A DNA stretch of 64,000 bases from Arthrobacter globiformis. GTDB taxonomy: Bacteria > Actinomycetota > Actinomycetes > Actinomycetales > Micrococcaceae. Position 1 is the first letter of the stretch; each line of letters begins with the position of its first letter. A model generated the notes under the pieces. That model made no database searches, was not told the origin of the DNA, and saw nothing but the letters and a program-made list of their open reading frames with translations. Location: NCBI RefSeq assembly GCF_003261175.1, contig NZ_QLNP01000077.1:48287-112286 (forward strand), given 5' to 3'. Shown here in pieces: positions 46,741 through 56,202 of this stretch. Made by a program: the position numbers and the translations under genes.

Positions 46741-49700
46741 GTGGTTGCCCACAACGGCAGTGATTATTTGCCCAGGACACTTTCAGCGCTGGCCGCACAG
46801 ACCCGGCCTGCGGACACCGTGATCGGGGTTGATACCGGCTCACAGGACAATTCAGCTGCCCTCCTTCAGCGCGCCGTCGGCGATGCCAATGTCATCACGG
46901 TCGATGGCGGCAAAGCAGGAATGGGTGCAGCAGTGCGGGCCGGCCTCGCCGCCTTGGCTCCATGGAGCCGGCAGGGCACGCGGGACCGGTCCGAATGGAT
47001 CTGGCTGCTGCACGACGATGCGGCACCTGCCCCCGAAGCGCTGGCCGAACTGCTGCACGCAGTGGAGCGCGCCCCGTCCGTTACTGTCGCGGGCTGCAAG
47101 CAGCTGGACTGGAACGCCAGGCGGCGCCTGATCGACGTCGGGCTTTCCACCAGCCGCTGGGCCGAGCGGCTCACGCTCATAGAAGCGGACGAACTCGACC
47201 AGGGCCAATACGACGGCCGTTCCGACACCTTCGCGGTCAACTCTGCCGGCATGCTGGTCCGGCGCGACATCTGGGAGCACCTCAAAGGGTTTGACCCGGC
47301 TCTCCCCGGCACGGGCGACGACGTGGACTTTTGCTGGCGGAACCGGCTGGCCGGACACCGGGTGGTGGTGGTTCCCAGCGCGAGGATGTTCCACGTGTCC
47401 CACCGGCCGCATGCCCTTGGCACGGCCCCGGCTGCGCGCCGGGCGCAGGTGCACCTGCGGCTCAAGCACGCACCGCTGTGGGCGCTGCCGCTGCACGCTG
47501 TCGGCGCCCTCTTCGGGAGCCTCCTCCGCCTGATCTTCAGCATCGCCGTGAAGGATCCCGGATACGGTTTCTCGCAGCTCCTGGCAACAGCCGCAGCCCT
47601 CGCCAGGCCTGCCGCCCTCGCCCGCGGGCGGCGCAACGCCGCGCGCACCCGCCGAGTCCGCCGCTCCGTGGTCAAAGCGCTGCAGACCGAACGGCGCGAA
47701 GTGTGGGGCCACCGGCGCTCTCTGATGGAGGCCCTGGGTGCAGACGACGCCCGGGCCTCCGAGGACAGCAATGATCCGCTGGAGGAACAGCCCAGCGGCG
47801 ACTCGACGGACGACTTCGCAGCCCTGTCGACCAACGAGCGGGGCTGGGTGGGCAACGGTGCCGTCGCCGCGGTGATTCTCGCCACCGTGGCGTCCTTCGC
47901 CGGCCTTGCCGCGCTTTTCCAGGCCGACGCTGCCGCCGGAGGCGCGCTCCTGCCCGTCTCAGCCCGGCTGGAGGACATCTGGCACCACGCCTCCAGCTGG
48001 TGGATCGGACTGGGCGCCGGACTTCCGGGGCACGGCGACCCCTTCGGCTATGTCCTCTGGATCCTCGGCCTGCTGGGCGGAGGCAACGCGAACGGCGCCG
48101 TTATCTGGCTGCTGCTGCTGGCCATGCCGCTCTCCGCCCTGGCTGCCTGGTTCGCCTCCGGCGCCCTGACCTCCTACCGCCGGTTCCGGCTGGCGGCGGC
48201 GCTGGTCTGGGCAGCGGCGCCCGCCCTGCAGGTGGCTGTCAACCAGGGGCGTCTCGGAGCCCTGCTGGCACACGTCTTGATGCCGCTGCTGGTCCTGGCG
48301 CTGCTGCGGGCCACCGGCTCCGCTCTCGGACGCGGCCGGTTCGCCCCCGTTCCGGCCGGCAGCCTCGCGGACCAGCCGCCGGCCAAGCCCGGAGTCAATG
48401 GCACGCCGTCGTGGACGGCAGCCGCAGCTGCCGGGCTGGCACTGGCGGTCATCACCGCTGCAGCCCCGTCGCTCCTGCTGCCGGCCGCCGTCGTGATCAT
48501 TGTTCTGAGCCTGGTCCTGGGCAAGCGCGGGCGAACGCTCTGGTGGGCACTGCTGCCGAGCGCTGCGCTGTTTGTGCCGTTTGCCCTGTCCACCCTCGAC
48601 CGCCCCCGGGCCCTGCTTGCCGACCCCGGACTGCCGCTGCCTTTCGAGGCTGCTGCGGTGTGGCAGCAGATCCTGGGCCAGCCGCTCGGCTTCGGCCCGG
48701 CCGGCGGTCTTTCCGGGCTGGCGCTCTTTTCCGGCGGCTCCGTCCCCTGGGCGCTGCTGCTGGCCCTCCTGATCGGAGCCCCGCTCCTGGCGCTGGCTGT
48801 TGCCGCCCTCTTTGTTCCGCTCCGGATCCACCCGGACCGCCGCGGCCGTGTCGCCCGCGTCCTCTGGGCCGCGGCGCTGGTGGTGCTGGCCGGGGGATGG
48901 CTGGCAGGACACGTCGCCACCGGGGCCGGCCCGCAGGCCCTCGTGGCGCCGTTCACCGGTCCGGCAGTCTCCGCCGCCGTGTTCGGGCTGCTTGGAGCGG
49001 CCATCATCGGCGGCGACGGCCTCCTGGCGCTTGCCGGGTCCGGATCAGACAACTCGTCCCGCGGTGGGGGAGTGCGGTCCGCCGCCGTGGCCCGCGGTGC
49101 CGCGGCGCTGGCGCTGGTGCTCCTGCTCGCCGGACCGCTGGCCGGGCTGGCGGCCTGGACAGTGCAGAATGTTGTGCAGCCGGCCGACGCCGGGGCGCAC
49201 GCTGGCACTGGGGACCTCGGGGTGCCCAGGCTCGTGGGCCCCACCGACCCGCGGATGCTGCCCGCCACCGCTGTGGACCGCGGCGAGGGACCGGAGCAGA
49301 CCCGGACGCTGCTGATCAGCACGGGCGAGGACGGCACGTACAGCGCCACCCTCATGCGCGGAGGCGGCACCACGCTGGACAGCCTCTCAACCATCGCGGC
49401 TGCCCGGGACATCCTGGGCAGCCCCGGGCAGGAATCGGTCCGCGACGACGACGAGGTCACCGCGGCGCTGCGCACCAGCGTGGCCACGCTGGTGGCTGCC
49501 CGCGGTGTCGACCCGCGGCCCGAACTGGAGCGGCTCGGCGTCGGATTCGTCGTCCTGCGCGCCGCTGACACTGCGGCGCAGCTCACTGCCAGCCGGATGG
49601 ACGCGGTCCCCGGGCTGACAGCCGTGGGTCCCACCGATTCGGGCTGGCTCTGGCGCGTGACACCGCTGAACGACGCCGTCCTGCAGCCCGCCGACGTCGC

Positions 49701-50088
49701 CCACCGTGTGCGCATTGTGGACGGCAAGGGTGCCACGATCGGGCTCGTCCGCTCGGACCTGACCGGAGCCCAGGCCTCCGTGCCCAAGGGGCCTGAGGGC
49801 CGGCTGCTGGTGCTCGCTGAGCGGGCAGATCCCGGCTGGACCGCCTGGCTCGACGGCCGCAAACTGACCTCCACCACCTCCGGCTGGTCCCAGGCCTTCA
49901 CCCTGCCTCCGCAGGCCGGCCATCTGACGGTCCGGTATGAGAGCCCCTGGGCGCTCTGGTCCGGCATCCTCCAGGCCGCCGTCATCGGCCTGACGGTCCT
50001 GCTGGCGCTCCCGATGCCGGCGCGTCGCCCCAACACCGGCCTGTCCAGGGACGAAGGCTCCCTGCGTAAGGAATACCAGAATGCATGA
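46741..50088 (+). CDS. Giant family-2 glycosyltransferase fused to a multi-spanning membrane region
   Basis: Residues 1-250 are a GT2 (GT-A) domain: VVAHNGSDYLPRTLSALAAQ, a metal-binding HDDAAPAPEAL, GTGDDVDFCWRNRLAGHRVVVV. The remaining 860 residues contain about 12 hydrophobic helices and a strand-rich C-terminal exported part. The first GTG (46741) removes most of the first beta strand; the same frame continues upstream as VHVTAVVVAHNG to an ATT at 46711 that overlaps the whiB TAA, with GAGGAAG upstream. A non-standard start there is possible. The protein probably builds or polymerises a surface glycan; its acceptor is unknown. The next gene overlaps its end by eight bases. Confidence 0.85.
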   Translation: MVAHNGSDYLPRTLSALAAQTRPADTVIGVDTGSQDNSAALLQRAVGDANVITVDGGKAGMGAAVRAGLAALAPWSRQGTRDRSEWIWLLHDDAAPAPEALAELLHAVERAPSVTVAGCKQLDWNARRRLIDVGLSTSRWAERLTLIEADELDQGQYDGRSDTFAVNSAGMLVRRDIWEHLKGFDPALPGTGDDVDFCWRNRLAGHRVVVVPSARMFHVSHRPHALGTAPAARRAQVHLRLKHAPLWALPLHAVGALFGSLLRLIFSIAVKDPGYGFSQLLATAAALARPAALARGRRNAARTRRVRRSVVKALQTERREVWGHRRSLMEALGADDARASEDSNDPLEEQPSGDSTDDFAALSTNERGWVGNGAVAAVILATVASFAGLAALFQADAAAGGALLPVSARLEDIWHHASSWWIGLGAGLPGHGDPFGYVLWILGLLGGGNANGAVIWLLLLAMPLSALAAWFASGALTSYRRFRLAAALVWAAAPALQVAVNQGRLGALLAHVLMPLLVLALLRATGSALGRGRFAPVPAGSLADQPPAKPGVNGTPSWTAAAAAGLALAVITAAAPSLLLPAAVVIIVLSLVLGKRGRTLWWALLPSAALFVPFALSTLDRPRALLADPGLPLPFEAAAVWQQILGQPLGFGPAGGLSGLALFSGGSVPWALLLALLIGAPLLALAVAALFVPLRIHPDRRGRVARVLWAAALVVLAGGWLAGHVATGAGPQALVAPFTGPAVSAAVFGLLGAAIIGGDGLLALAGSGSDNSSRGGGVRSAAVARGAAALALVLLLAGPLAGLAAWTVQNVVQPADAGAHAGTGDLGVPRLVGPTDPRMLPATAVDRGEGPEQTRTLLISTGEDGTYSATLMRGGGTTLDSLSTIAAARDILGSPGQESVRDDDEVTAALRTSVATLVAARGVDPRPELERLGVGFVVLRAADTAAQLTASRMDAVPGLTAVGPTDSGWLWRVTPLNDAVLQPADVAHRVRIVDGKGATIGLVRSDLTGAQASVPKGPEGRLLVLAERADPGWTAWLDGRKLTSTTSGWSQAFTLPPQAGHLTVRYESPWALWSGILQAAVIGLTVLLALPMPARRPNTGLSRDEGSLRKEYQNA

Positions 50089-51823
50089 GGAAGAAAACGA
50101 CGGCGGGACGCCGGCGAAGCGGGGCAGCGGACCGGTAGCCCGGGCTGCTGGAAGCGACGCTTCCAGAACCAGCGCTTCCAGAACCAGCGCTTCGGGAACC
50201 AGCGCTGCGGGAACGCGCGCTTCCGGAACCCGGTCCAGCGGTGCCAGCCGCATCGCCGGCCGCCGCGGCATCGTGGCCCGAGTGCTCTCCGGTGTGGCCA
50301 TCCTCGCCGCTGGCGGAGGCCTTGTTGCGGGAACCGCCCTGGCGCCGCAGCCGTCGGCAGCCAGGCCGCTCGACGCTGCAGAAGCGGCTGTGCCGGCTGG
50401 AAGCGTCCAGGACGTCTGCCCTGCTCCGGCGCGGCTTCTCGAAGGAACGCCGGTCGGGACCGACCCGCAGTTCAGCCCCGAATCCGCCACAGCCAGGAGC
50501 ACCGTGTCGGCAGCGGTGGTGAGTTCGGCGGGCGGCAGTCTTCCCGGCAGCGCGCTCTCCGCCCTGAAGGGGTCCGAGCTGAGGCGGATCGCCAAGGCGC
50601 CCGGCTCGGCGACGGCACCCGCGGGCTCCTCCGGAGTACTTGCCGGGGTTGTAGAAGGGCAAGCCGTGGACGACGTCAGCGTGCTGTCCGCGGACGCCCT
50701 GGCCAACCGGCAGCCTGCGGCGGGAGCCCTCATGGCCTACACGGCAACCGACGGGGACCTGCAGGGTTCGGCCGCAGCCGCCTGCCAGACGCCCTCGAAC
50801 GACCTCTGGCTCGGCGGCGCCAACACCGCGGTGGGCCGCAGCAGCGTCCTCAACCTCACCAATGCCTCCACCACCCCTGCAACCGTGAACCTCGAGCTTT
50901 ACGGGAAGGCTGGCCAGGTCAAGGCCTCCGGCAGCCGCGGCCTTCTGGTGGGGCCGAAGTCGACGCGCTCCATCATCCTGGCCGGTCTCGCTCCCGGGGA
51001 AGAACGGCTGAGTGTGCACGTTCGGAGTACGGGCGGGCCGGTCAGCGCCTTCATCCAGCAGAGCGTGCTGCGCGGGCTGACCTCCGGCGGCGTGGATTTC
51101 ATCGCGCCGGGGACTTCCGCGGCTCCGTCCCAGGTGATGACAGGCATCGACATCCAGGACGCCGGGGACGTGAAGTCACTGACCGGCGAATCCGGTTTTG
51201 ACGACGCTGGACCGTCGCTGCAGATCACTGTTCCCGGCCCGTCGGACGCCGTGGTGGAGGTGAAGCTGTTTGGGCGCGCCGGCCAGCAGGCCCTCCCGGG
51301 AGGAGGGGTTGTCACAGCCAAGGCAGGCACCGTTACCGAGGTTCCCCTGTCCGGCGCTCCGGCCGGCCAATACACGGTTTCGGCCACGTCGGACGTCAGC
51401 ATCGTGGCCGCCGCGCGCGTGAGCCGGGGGCTCAAGGCCAGCCAAAGCCTGGACTTCGCGTGGTCGCCCGCCACGGCCCAACTGGGCAGCCAGCACGTGG
51501 TCCCTCTACCGCAGGGCGGGGAGCGGCTGCTGGTCTTCGGAGCCTTGGATGGCAGGGCCACCATTTCCTACACCCCGATCACAGCCGACGGGAAAATCCG
51601 TACGGCAGCTACCGCGGACATTGCCGCCGGGACCACCACCACCCTTAAGGCAGCAGACCGGATCGGAGACTCCGCCGTCGTCGGCTATCTGGTGTCCGCC
51701 TCGGGCGGCGCCGCCTACGGCACGGTGCTGCTGGAACGGGAAGGCCGGAACGATGTCTCCACCGTGGCCATCGCACCGGGCGCAGAAGGACAGGAAAAAG
51801 TGCCGGTGACGCTGGGCTACTAG
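50081..51823 (+). CDS. DUF5719 membrane-anchored extracytoplasmic protein
   Basis: A 580-residue protein with a hydrophilic Ser/Arg/Ala/Thr-repeat N-terminus (coded by five 15-bp repeats), one transmembrane helix at about 67-88, and a large outer region with repeated beta-sandwich-like units: SSVLNLTNASTTPATVNLELYGKAG, PGEERLSVHVRSTGGPVSAF, DAVVEVKLFGRAG. This is the DUF5719 pattern. It overlaps the giant glycosyltransferase stop by eight bases, so the two are probably co-translated and may act in the same envelope pathway. Molecular function is unknown. Confidence 0.85.
   Translation: MHEEENDGGTPAKRGSGPVARAAGSDASRTSASRTSASGTSAAGTRASGTRSSGASRIAGRRGIVARVLSGVAILAAGGGLVAGTALAPQPSAARPLDAAEAAVPAGSVQDVCPAPARLLEGTPVGTDPQFSPESATARSTVSAAVVSSAGGSLPGSALSALKGSELRRIAKAPGSATAPAGSSGVLAGVVEGQAVDDVSVLSADALANRQPAAGALMAYTATDGDLQGSAAAACQTPSNDLWLGGANTAVGRSSVLNLTNASTTPATVNLELYGKAGQVKASGSRGLLVGPKSTRSIILAGLAPGEERLSVHVRSTGGPVSAFIQQSVLRGLTSGGVDFIAPGTSAAPSQVMTGIDIQDAGDVKSLTGESGFDDAGPSLQITVPGPSDAVVEVKLFGRAGQQALPGGGVVTAKAGTVTEVPLSGAPAGQYTVSATSDVSIVAAARVSRGLKASQSLDFAWSPATAQLGSQHVVPLPQGGERLLVFGALDGRATISYTPITADGKIRTAATADIAAGTTTTLKAADRIGDSAVVGYLVSASGGAAYGTVLLEREGRNDVSTVAIAPGAEGQEKVPVTLGY
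50159..50233. repeat. Five 15-bp tandem repeats in the DUF5719 gene
   Basis: Units start at 50159, 50174, 50189, 50204 and 50219; the first two are identical (GCTTCCAGAACCAGC), the rest diverge. They encode the Ala-Ser-Arg/Gly-Thr-Ser/Arg repeat of the cytoplasmic N-terminus. Confidence 0.88.
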
Positions 51824-51883
51824 CCCCGGATTCCGCCGCCGCGGGCTGGGACCGGCCGTGGGCCGGAACTGATGGTGCCAGGC

Positions 51884-52396
51884 TTAGTAACGGCGGCGGT
51901 AGACCGGATCCAGTGTTTCCGGGGCGACGCCCAGCATTTCGGCGGTGTGCTCCACCACCACATCATGCACCAGGTCCTGGAGTTCCTCCTTGACGGGGCA
52001 GGCCTGCTCAACCACGCGGCGGTACAGCGTGATGATGGGGCCCTCGTCGTCGGTGGCGGGGGTGTAGCAGCCCAGGGGAGCGGGTGAGCCGTCGGCCAGC
52101 AGCTGTTCCAGGTTGGGCGGGATCTCGTCGACGGCGAACCGGACGCCGTCGAGCGGCTTGCCCCAGATGTCATGGAGCCGCTGGGCGGAGTCCATGACGA
52201 GTTCATCAAACCGCTCCGAGCGGCTCCGATAGCCAGGGAGCGTGGGCAGCAGCAGTTCGCCCCGGAGGCCGCGGCCGTGCCGGTTGCGCCGGCGTTGTGT
52301 GAAGCTCCGGCCAGCGGGAGCCCCGGCAGCGTCCCGGGGCGTTTCCGGGTCAGCCAACCGGACCGTGAAACCAGAAGAATGGTGCGATGACTGCAT
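51884..52396 (-). CDS. Zincin-like metallopeptidase-family protein with altered active site
   Basis: 170 residues; resembles the small single-domain zincin family (COG3824): a FDELVMDSAQRLHD start, VDEIPPNLEQLLADG, then GPIITLYRRVVEQACPVKEEL and the C-terminal helix LVHDVVVEHTAEMLG. In the standard family that helix carries HExxH; here it reads His-Asp-Val-Val-Val-Glu-His, so the canonical zinc motif is not present. It may be a subfamily with a different metal site or a non-catalytic member. The N-terminal 45 residues are basic. Divergent from DUF3499, 121 bases apart. Confidence 0.8.
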   Translation of the reverse strand: MQSSHHSSGFTVRLADPETPRDAAGAPAGRSFTQRRRNRHGRGLRGELLLPTLPGYRSRSERFDELVMDSAQRLHDIWGKPLDGVRFAVDEIPPNLEQLLADGSPAPLGCYTPATDDEGPIITLYRRVVEQACPVKEELQDLVHDVVVEHTAEMLGVAPETLDPVYRRRY

Positions 52397-52517
52397 ATAC
52401 AGACTTTAGACCCGCCGAATGATTTGTGCGACATAACCGGACCGTAGCCGCGCTGCCGTGCGGGGGCCGTACGTCAATGTCGGGGAATCTGCCTCAGGCG
52501 GAGTATTCTGTGTTTTC

Positions 52518-52901
52518 GTGGGTGCAATACGTCAGTGTTCCAGGTCAGCCTGCCGCCAGTCCGCGGTGGCAACTTTGACGTACGTCTACGCGGACTCCAC
52601 CGCGGTCCTCGGCCCGCTGGCAACCTATGCGGAGCCGCACTGCTACGACCTTTGCGAGCAGCACGCCAATTCGCTCACCGTCCCGCGCGGCTGGGAAGTA
52701 CTCCGCCTCGCCATGCCCTCGCAGCCGCCCCAGCCCGGTCCGGACGACCTCCTCGCCCTGGCGGACGCCGTCCGTGAGGCCGCGTCCCGCCCCGCATCCC
52801 CGGCCCCGGGGCAGCGTGCCGCCCACTCGGCGCTGGAAGCGCCGGCCGCAACCGAAGGCACCCGCCGCGGCCACCTGCGTGTCCTCCGCGAACCGTCCTA
52901 G
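52518..52901 (+). CDS. DUF3499 protein with cysteine/histidine cluster
   Basis: A 127-residue actinobacterial protein of unknown function. The conserved core is at the N-terminus: QCSRSACRQSAVATLTYVYA, then YAEPHCYDLCEQHA, whose cysteines and histidines (CSRSAC and HCYDLCEQH) could bind zinc. The C-terminal third is Ala/Pro-rich. GTG at 52518 is preferred; the frame runs back to 52458 without family similarity. A TATTCT hexamer at 52504-52509 lies eight bases before the GTG, which suggests a leaderless mRNA. Confidence 0.85.
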   Translation: MGAIRQCSRSACRQSAVATLTYVYADSTAVLGPLATYAEPHCYDLCEQHANSLTVPRGWEVLRLAMPSQPPQPGPDDLLALADAVREAASRPASPAPGQRAAHSALEAPAATEGTRRGHLRVLREPS

Positions 52902-52993
52902 GCTGCGCGGACCCTCCTCATTCCGAACTGGCGGTAGGCTGGAAGCTGAAATCCGTCAGCCACAGCGCTTGTGCCCAGCAGGGAGCATCCACC

Positions 52994-53233
52994 ATGCCAA
53001 AGATCAGTCCTGAACTGTTGTCCGTTCTGCGGTGCCCGGTCACCGGATCGGCTCTGACCCAGGAGGGCGAGGAACTCGTCTCAACGTCGGCGGCGGAGAG
53101 CGGCGAACGGCTGCGGTACGCCATCGAAGACGGCATTCCGCTGCTGCTTCCCCCGGAGCTCCGCGCCGCAGCCACCGCCGCCCGGTCAGACCAGCACGAC
53201 GCCGGCCCGGCAGCGGCCGCCCCCACCGCCTAA
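52994..53233 (+). CDS. Trm112/UPF0434-like small protein
   Basis: 79 residues. The first 60 match the Trm112-like fold: [20 protein letters not shown], then [19 protein letters not shown]. The fold usually binds zinc through two cysteine pairs, but only one cysteine (RCPVTG) is present, so this is a metal-free version. The last 20 residues are Ala-rich. Trm112 proteins activate methyltransferases in other organisms; AhcY, which removes the methyltransferase by-product, starts 52 bases downstream, but a functional link is only an inference. Confidence 0.8.
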   Translation: MPKISPELLSVLRCPVTGSALTQEGEELVSTSAAESGERLRYAIEDGIPLLLPPELRAAATAARSDQHDAGPAAAAPTA

Positions 53234-53285
53234 CACCCAGCCAGCACCGCAGAAGGCTAGACGCCGGACGCAGCAAAGGATTCCC

Positions 53286-54767
53286 ATGACGTTCGATTAC
53301 AAGGTTGCCGACATCTCCCTGGCCGAGGCCGGGCGCCACCAGATCCGCCTCGCCGAGCACGAGATGCCGGGGCTCATGTCGCTGCGCCGGGAATTCGGAC
53401 CCACCCAGCCCCTCAAGGGCGCCCGGATCGCCGGGTCGCTGCACATGACCGTGCAGACTGCAGTGCTCATCGAAACCCTCACGGCACTCGGCGCCGAGGT
53501 CCGCTGGGCCTCCTGCAACATCTTCTCCACCCAGGATGAGGCCGCGGCCGCCGTCGTTGTGGGCACCGGCACCGTGGAGGACCCGCAGGGCGTTCCTGTG
53601 TTTGCCTGGAAGGGCGAAACGCTGGAGGAATACTGGTGGACCGCTGAGCAGATCCTCACCTGGCCCGGTGCTGACGCGAACCCTGAGCTTGGCCCGAACA
53701 TGATTCTCGACGACGGGGGCGACGCCACGCTGCTGCTGCACCGCGGCGTGGAGTTTGAGGCAGCCGGCGCCGTTCCGGCCGCCGCCGCGAACGACCCCGA
53801 GGAATACGGGATTGTCCTTGACGTCCTGCGCCGGACGCTGGCTGAGGACCCGAAGAAGTGGACCCGGCTCGCCGCCGGCATCCACGGTGTCAGCGAGGAA
53901 ACCACCACTGGCGTGCACCGCCTCTACCAGCTCGCCGAACAGGGCAAGCTGCTCTTCCCGGCCATCAACGTCAACGACTCCGTGACGAAGAGCAAGTTCG
54001 ACAACAAGTACGGCATCCGGCACTCCCTGCCGGACGGCCTCAACCGGGCCACCGATGTCCTCATTGGCGGCAAGGTCGCCGTCGTCTGTGGTTACGGCGA
54101 CGTCGGCAAGGGTGCCGCCGAGGCGCTCCGCGGCCAGGGCGCCCGCGTCATCGTCACCGAAATCGATCCCATCTGCGCACTGCAGGCCGCCATGGACGGC
54201 TACCAGGTGGCCAAGCTGGAGAGCGTGCTGGACCAGGGCGACATCTTCATCACCACCACGGGCAACAAGGACGTCATCATGGCCGAGCACATGGCTGGCA
54301 TGAAGAACAAGGCCATCGTGGGCAACATCGGGCACTTCGATAACGAAATCGACATGGCGGGCCTCGCCCGGATCCCCGGCATCCGGAAAATCGAGATCAA
54401 GCCCCAGGTCCACGAATGGGTGTTCGGCGGCGACGCGGCGGACGACACCCGGTCCATCATTGTCCTATCCGAAGGGCGCCTGCTGAACCTGGGCAACGCC
54501 ACCGGCCACCCGTCGTTCGTCATGAGCAACTCCTTTGCCAACCAGACCATCGCCCAGATCGAGCTGTTCACCAAGAAGGACCAGCCCGAAGGCGAGCGGG
54601 AATACGAAAACCAGGTCTACGTGCTGCCCAAGATCCTGGACGAGAAGGTGGCGCGGCTGCACCTCGGTGCCCTGGGTGTTGAGCTGACCGAACTGTCCAA
54701 GGACCAGGCCGAGTACCTCGACGTGGATGTGGCCGGTCCGTTCAAGCCGGAGCACTACCGCTACTAA
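53286..54767 (+). CDS. ahcY: S-adenosylhomocysteine hydrolase
   Basis: Splits S-adenosylhomocysteine to adenosine and homocysteine, relieving product inhibition of methylation. N-terminal [22 protein letters not shown] and [16 protein letters not shown] bind substrate; the NAD site [16 protein letters not shown] is near residues 258-275; [18 protein letters not shown] follows. The C-terminal [20 protein letters not shown] and the final KPEHYRY are the diagnostic end. 493 residues, the long bacterial form with the extra insert. ATG start. A hairpin follows the stop. Confidence 0.96.
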   Translation: MTFDYKVADISLAEAGRHQIRLAEHEMPGLMSLRREFGPTQPLKGARIAGSLHMTVQTAVLIETLTALGAEVRWASCNIFSTQDEAAAAVVVGTGTVEDPQGVPVFAWKGETLEEYWWTAEQILTWPGADANPELGPNMILDDGGDATLLLHRGVEFEAAGAVPAAAANDPEEYGIVLDVLRRTLAEDPKKWTRLAAGIHGVSEETTTGVHRLYQLAEQGKLLFPAINVNDSVTKSKFDNKYGIRHSLPDGLNRATDVLIGGKVAVVCGYGDVGKGAAEALRGQGARVIVTEIDPICALQAAMDGYQVAKLESVLDQGDIFITTTGNKDVIMAEHMAGMKNKAIVGNIGHFDNEIDMAGLARIPGIRKIEIKPQVHEWVFGGDAADDTRSIIVLSEGRLLNLGNATGHPSFVMSNSFANQTIAQIELFTKKDQPEGEREYENQVYVLPKILDEKVARLHLGALGVELTELSKDQAEYLDVDVAGPFKPEHYRY

Positions 54768-54774
54768 AAGTGGC

Positions 54775-54806
54775 CGGCCACGGCGCACCGCAGTGCGCCG
54801 TGGCCG
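54775..54806 (+). terminator. Hairpin after ahcY
   Basis: A 13-bp perfect stem (54775-54787 with 54794-54806) with a six-base loop, seven bases after the ahcY stop. There is no T tract. Confidence 0.65.
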
Positions 54807-54954
54807 CCGCTGCGCGTCATGGCTAACCGGCGCGCCGTGGGTCTCCGCGTCAGGGGCAGCGCCGCCGTGCGATAAAATCGACTGGTCAGCGTTGCCGCTG
54901 GGCACCCGGACGGATGCCGATCGGCAGCCCGGTGGGACACGGAGAAAACCAGTC

Positions 54955-56187
54955 ATGACGGAAAAGAACGACCGCAAAACCGGCAAGATCATCGCCGTCG
55001 TCGCTATTTGCGCTGCGGTTGCCGCCGGCGGAATCGGCGTCGCCACCGCTCCTGGCTGGGCCAACCCCGCGCCCCAATCCGAGGCCTCCAACCCCGTGCG
55101 CAACGAGCCGGGTCTGGCCACCCCCGTGATTAAGGCCGTGGAACTGGGTGTGACACCGCTCGATGGCGCCAAAGGCGTGAATCCCGCCGTGGCGCCCTCC
55201 GTGAAGGCGGTTAATGGGCGCGTCCAGGACGTTGTGCTGGTGCCGGCCGCCGGGGGAGAGGCCGTCAAGGGCACCGTCAGCGCCGACGGCAGCACCTGGA
55301 CAGCCGTGGACCCGCTGCTCTTCAACACACCCTACAACTACAGCTACACGATCGTGGATGAGGCGGGCCGCGAAACCAAGAAGGCCCAGACTTTCACCAC
55401 CGTGGAGCCCGCCAATGAGGCGGACGCCGCCGTGTACCCGGAGAACGGCTCAACGGTCGGCGCAGGGCAGCCCATTGACATCGTGTTCAGCGAACCCGTC
55501 ACCAACAAGGTGGCGGTTGAAAAGGCCGTCAAGATCACCGTCTCCTCCAAGCAGCCCGTGGCCTGGCACTGGTACTCGGACCAGAAGGTGCGCATCCGCC
55601 CGGAAAAGTTCTGGGCATCCAACAGCCAGGTCACCGTGGACATGAAGCTGTTCGGAGTGGACTTCGGCAACGGCATGATCGGCAACTTCGACGCGAAGGT
55701 GCAGTTCAAGGTGGGCCAGCAGCGCCTGGCAGTGGTGGACGACAACACCAAAACCATGAAGGTCTACTTCGACGGCAAGCTGGTCAGGACCGCACCGGTC
55801 ACCTTGGGCGGTTCCGACTGGCTTTCCCCGTCCGGCTACGCAGTGATCATGGAGCAGGAGCGGAATTCCAAGTTCAACGCCGGGAGCATCGGCCTGAAGC
55901 CCGGCGACAAAGGGTATTACCCGCCGCTGACCGTGGAGTACGCCAACAGGCTCACGTCCTCCGGCGTCTATGTCCATCAGGCGCTCGAATCGGCGTGGGG
56001 CTACGTGGGCGTATCCAACGTCTCCCACGGCTGCGTCGGGCTGCTGCCCGTGGACGCTGCCTGGTTCTTCAACAACATGAAGTCCGGCGACGTCGTCCAG
56101 GTCCTGAACACAGGCGCCGCGCCGGTGGAGCCGCTCGAGGGCTACGGCGACTGGAACATTCCCTGGGCCCAGTACGCCAAACGCTAG
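54955..56187 (+). CDS. L,D-transpeptidase with Ig-like domains
   Basis: Cross-links peptidoglycan 3-to-3. An N-terminal membrane anchor (about residues 11-32) is followed by two bacterial Ig-like domains (residues about 45-260: GVTPLDGAKGVNPAVAPSVKAVNG, YPENGSTVGAGQPIDIVFSEPV) and the YkuD catalytic domain at about 265-385, with VHQALE and the catalytic SHGCVGL (His358, Cys360). The architecture matches mycobacterial LdtMt2-type enzymes and the 410-residue length agrees. ATG at 54955 with GGAGA upstream; the frame is open further upstream but overlaps the terminator. Confidence 0.93.
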   Translation: MTEKNDRKTGKIIAVVAICAAVAAGGIGVATAPGWANPAPQSEASNPVRNEPGLATPVIKAVELGVTPLDGAKGVNPAVAPSVKAVNGRVQDVVLVPAAGGEAVKGTVSADGSTWTAVDPLLFNTPYNYSYTIVDEAGRETKKAQTFTTVEPANEADAAVYPENGSTVGAGQPIDIVFSEPVTNKVAVEKAVKITVSSKQPVAWHWYSDQKVRIRPEKFWASNSQVTVDMKLFGVDFGNGMIGNFDAKVQFKVGQQRLAVVDDNTKTMKVYFDGKLVRTAPVTLGGSDWLSPSGYAVIMEQERNSKFNAGSIGLKPGDKGYYPPLTVEYANRLTSSGVYVHQALESAWGYVGVSNVSHGCVGLLPVDAAWFFNNMKSGDVVQVLNTGAAPVEPLEGYGDWNIPWAQYAKR

Positions 56188-56202
56188 GCGCAGTACGCCA
56201 AT

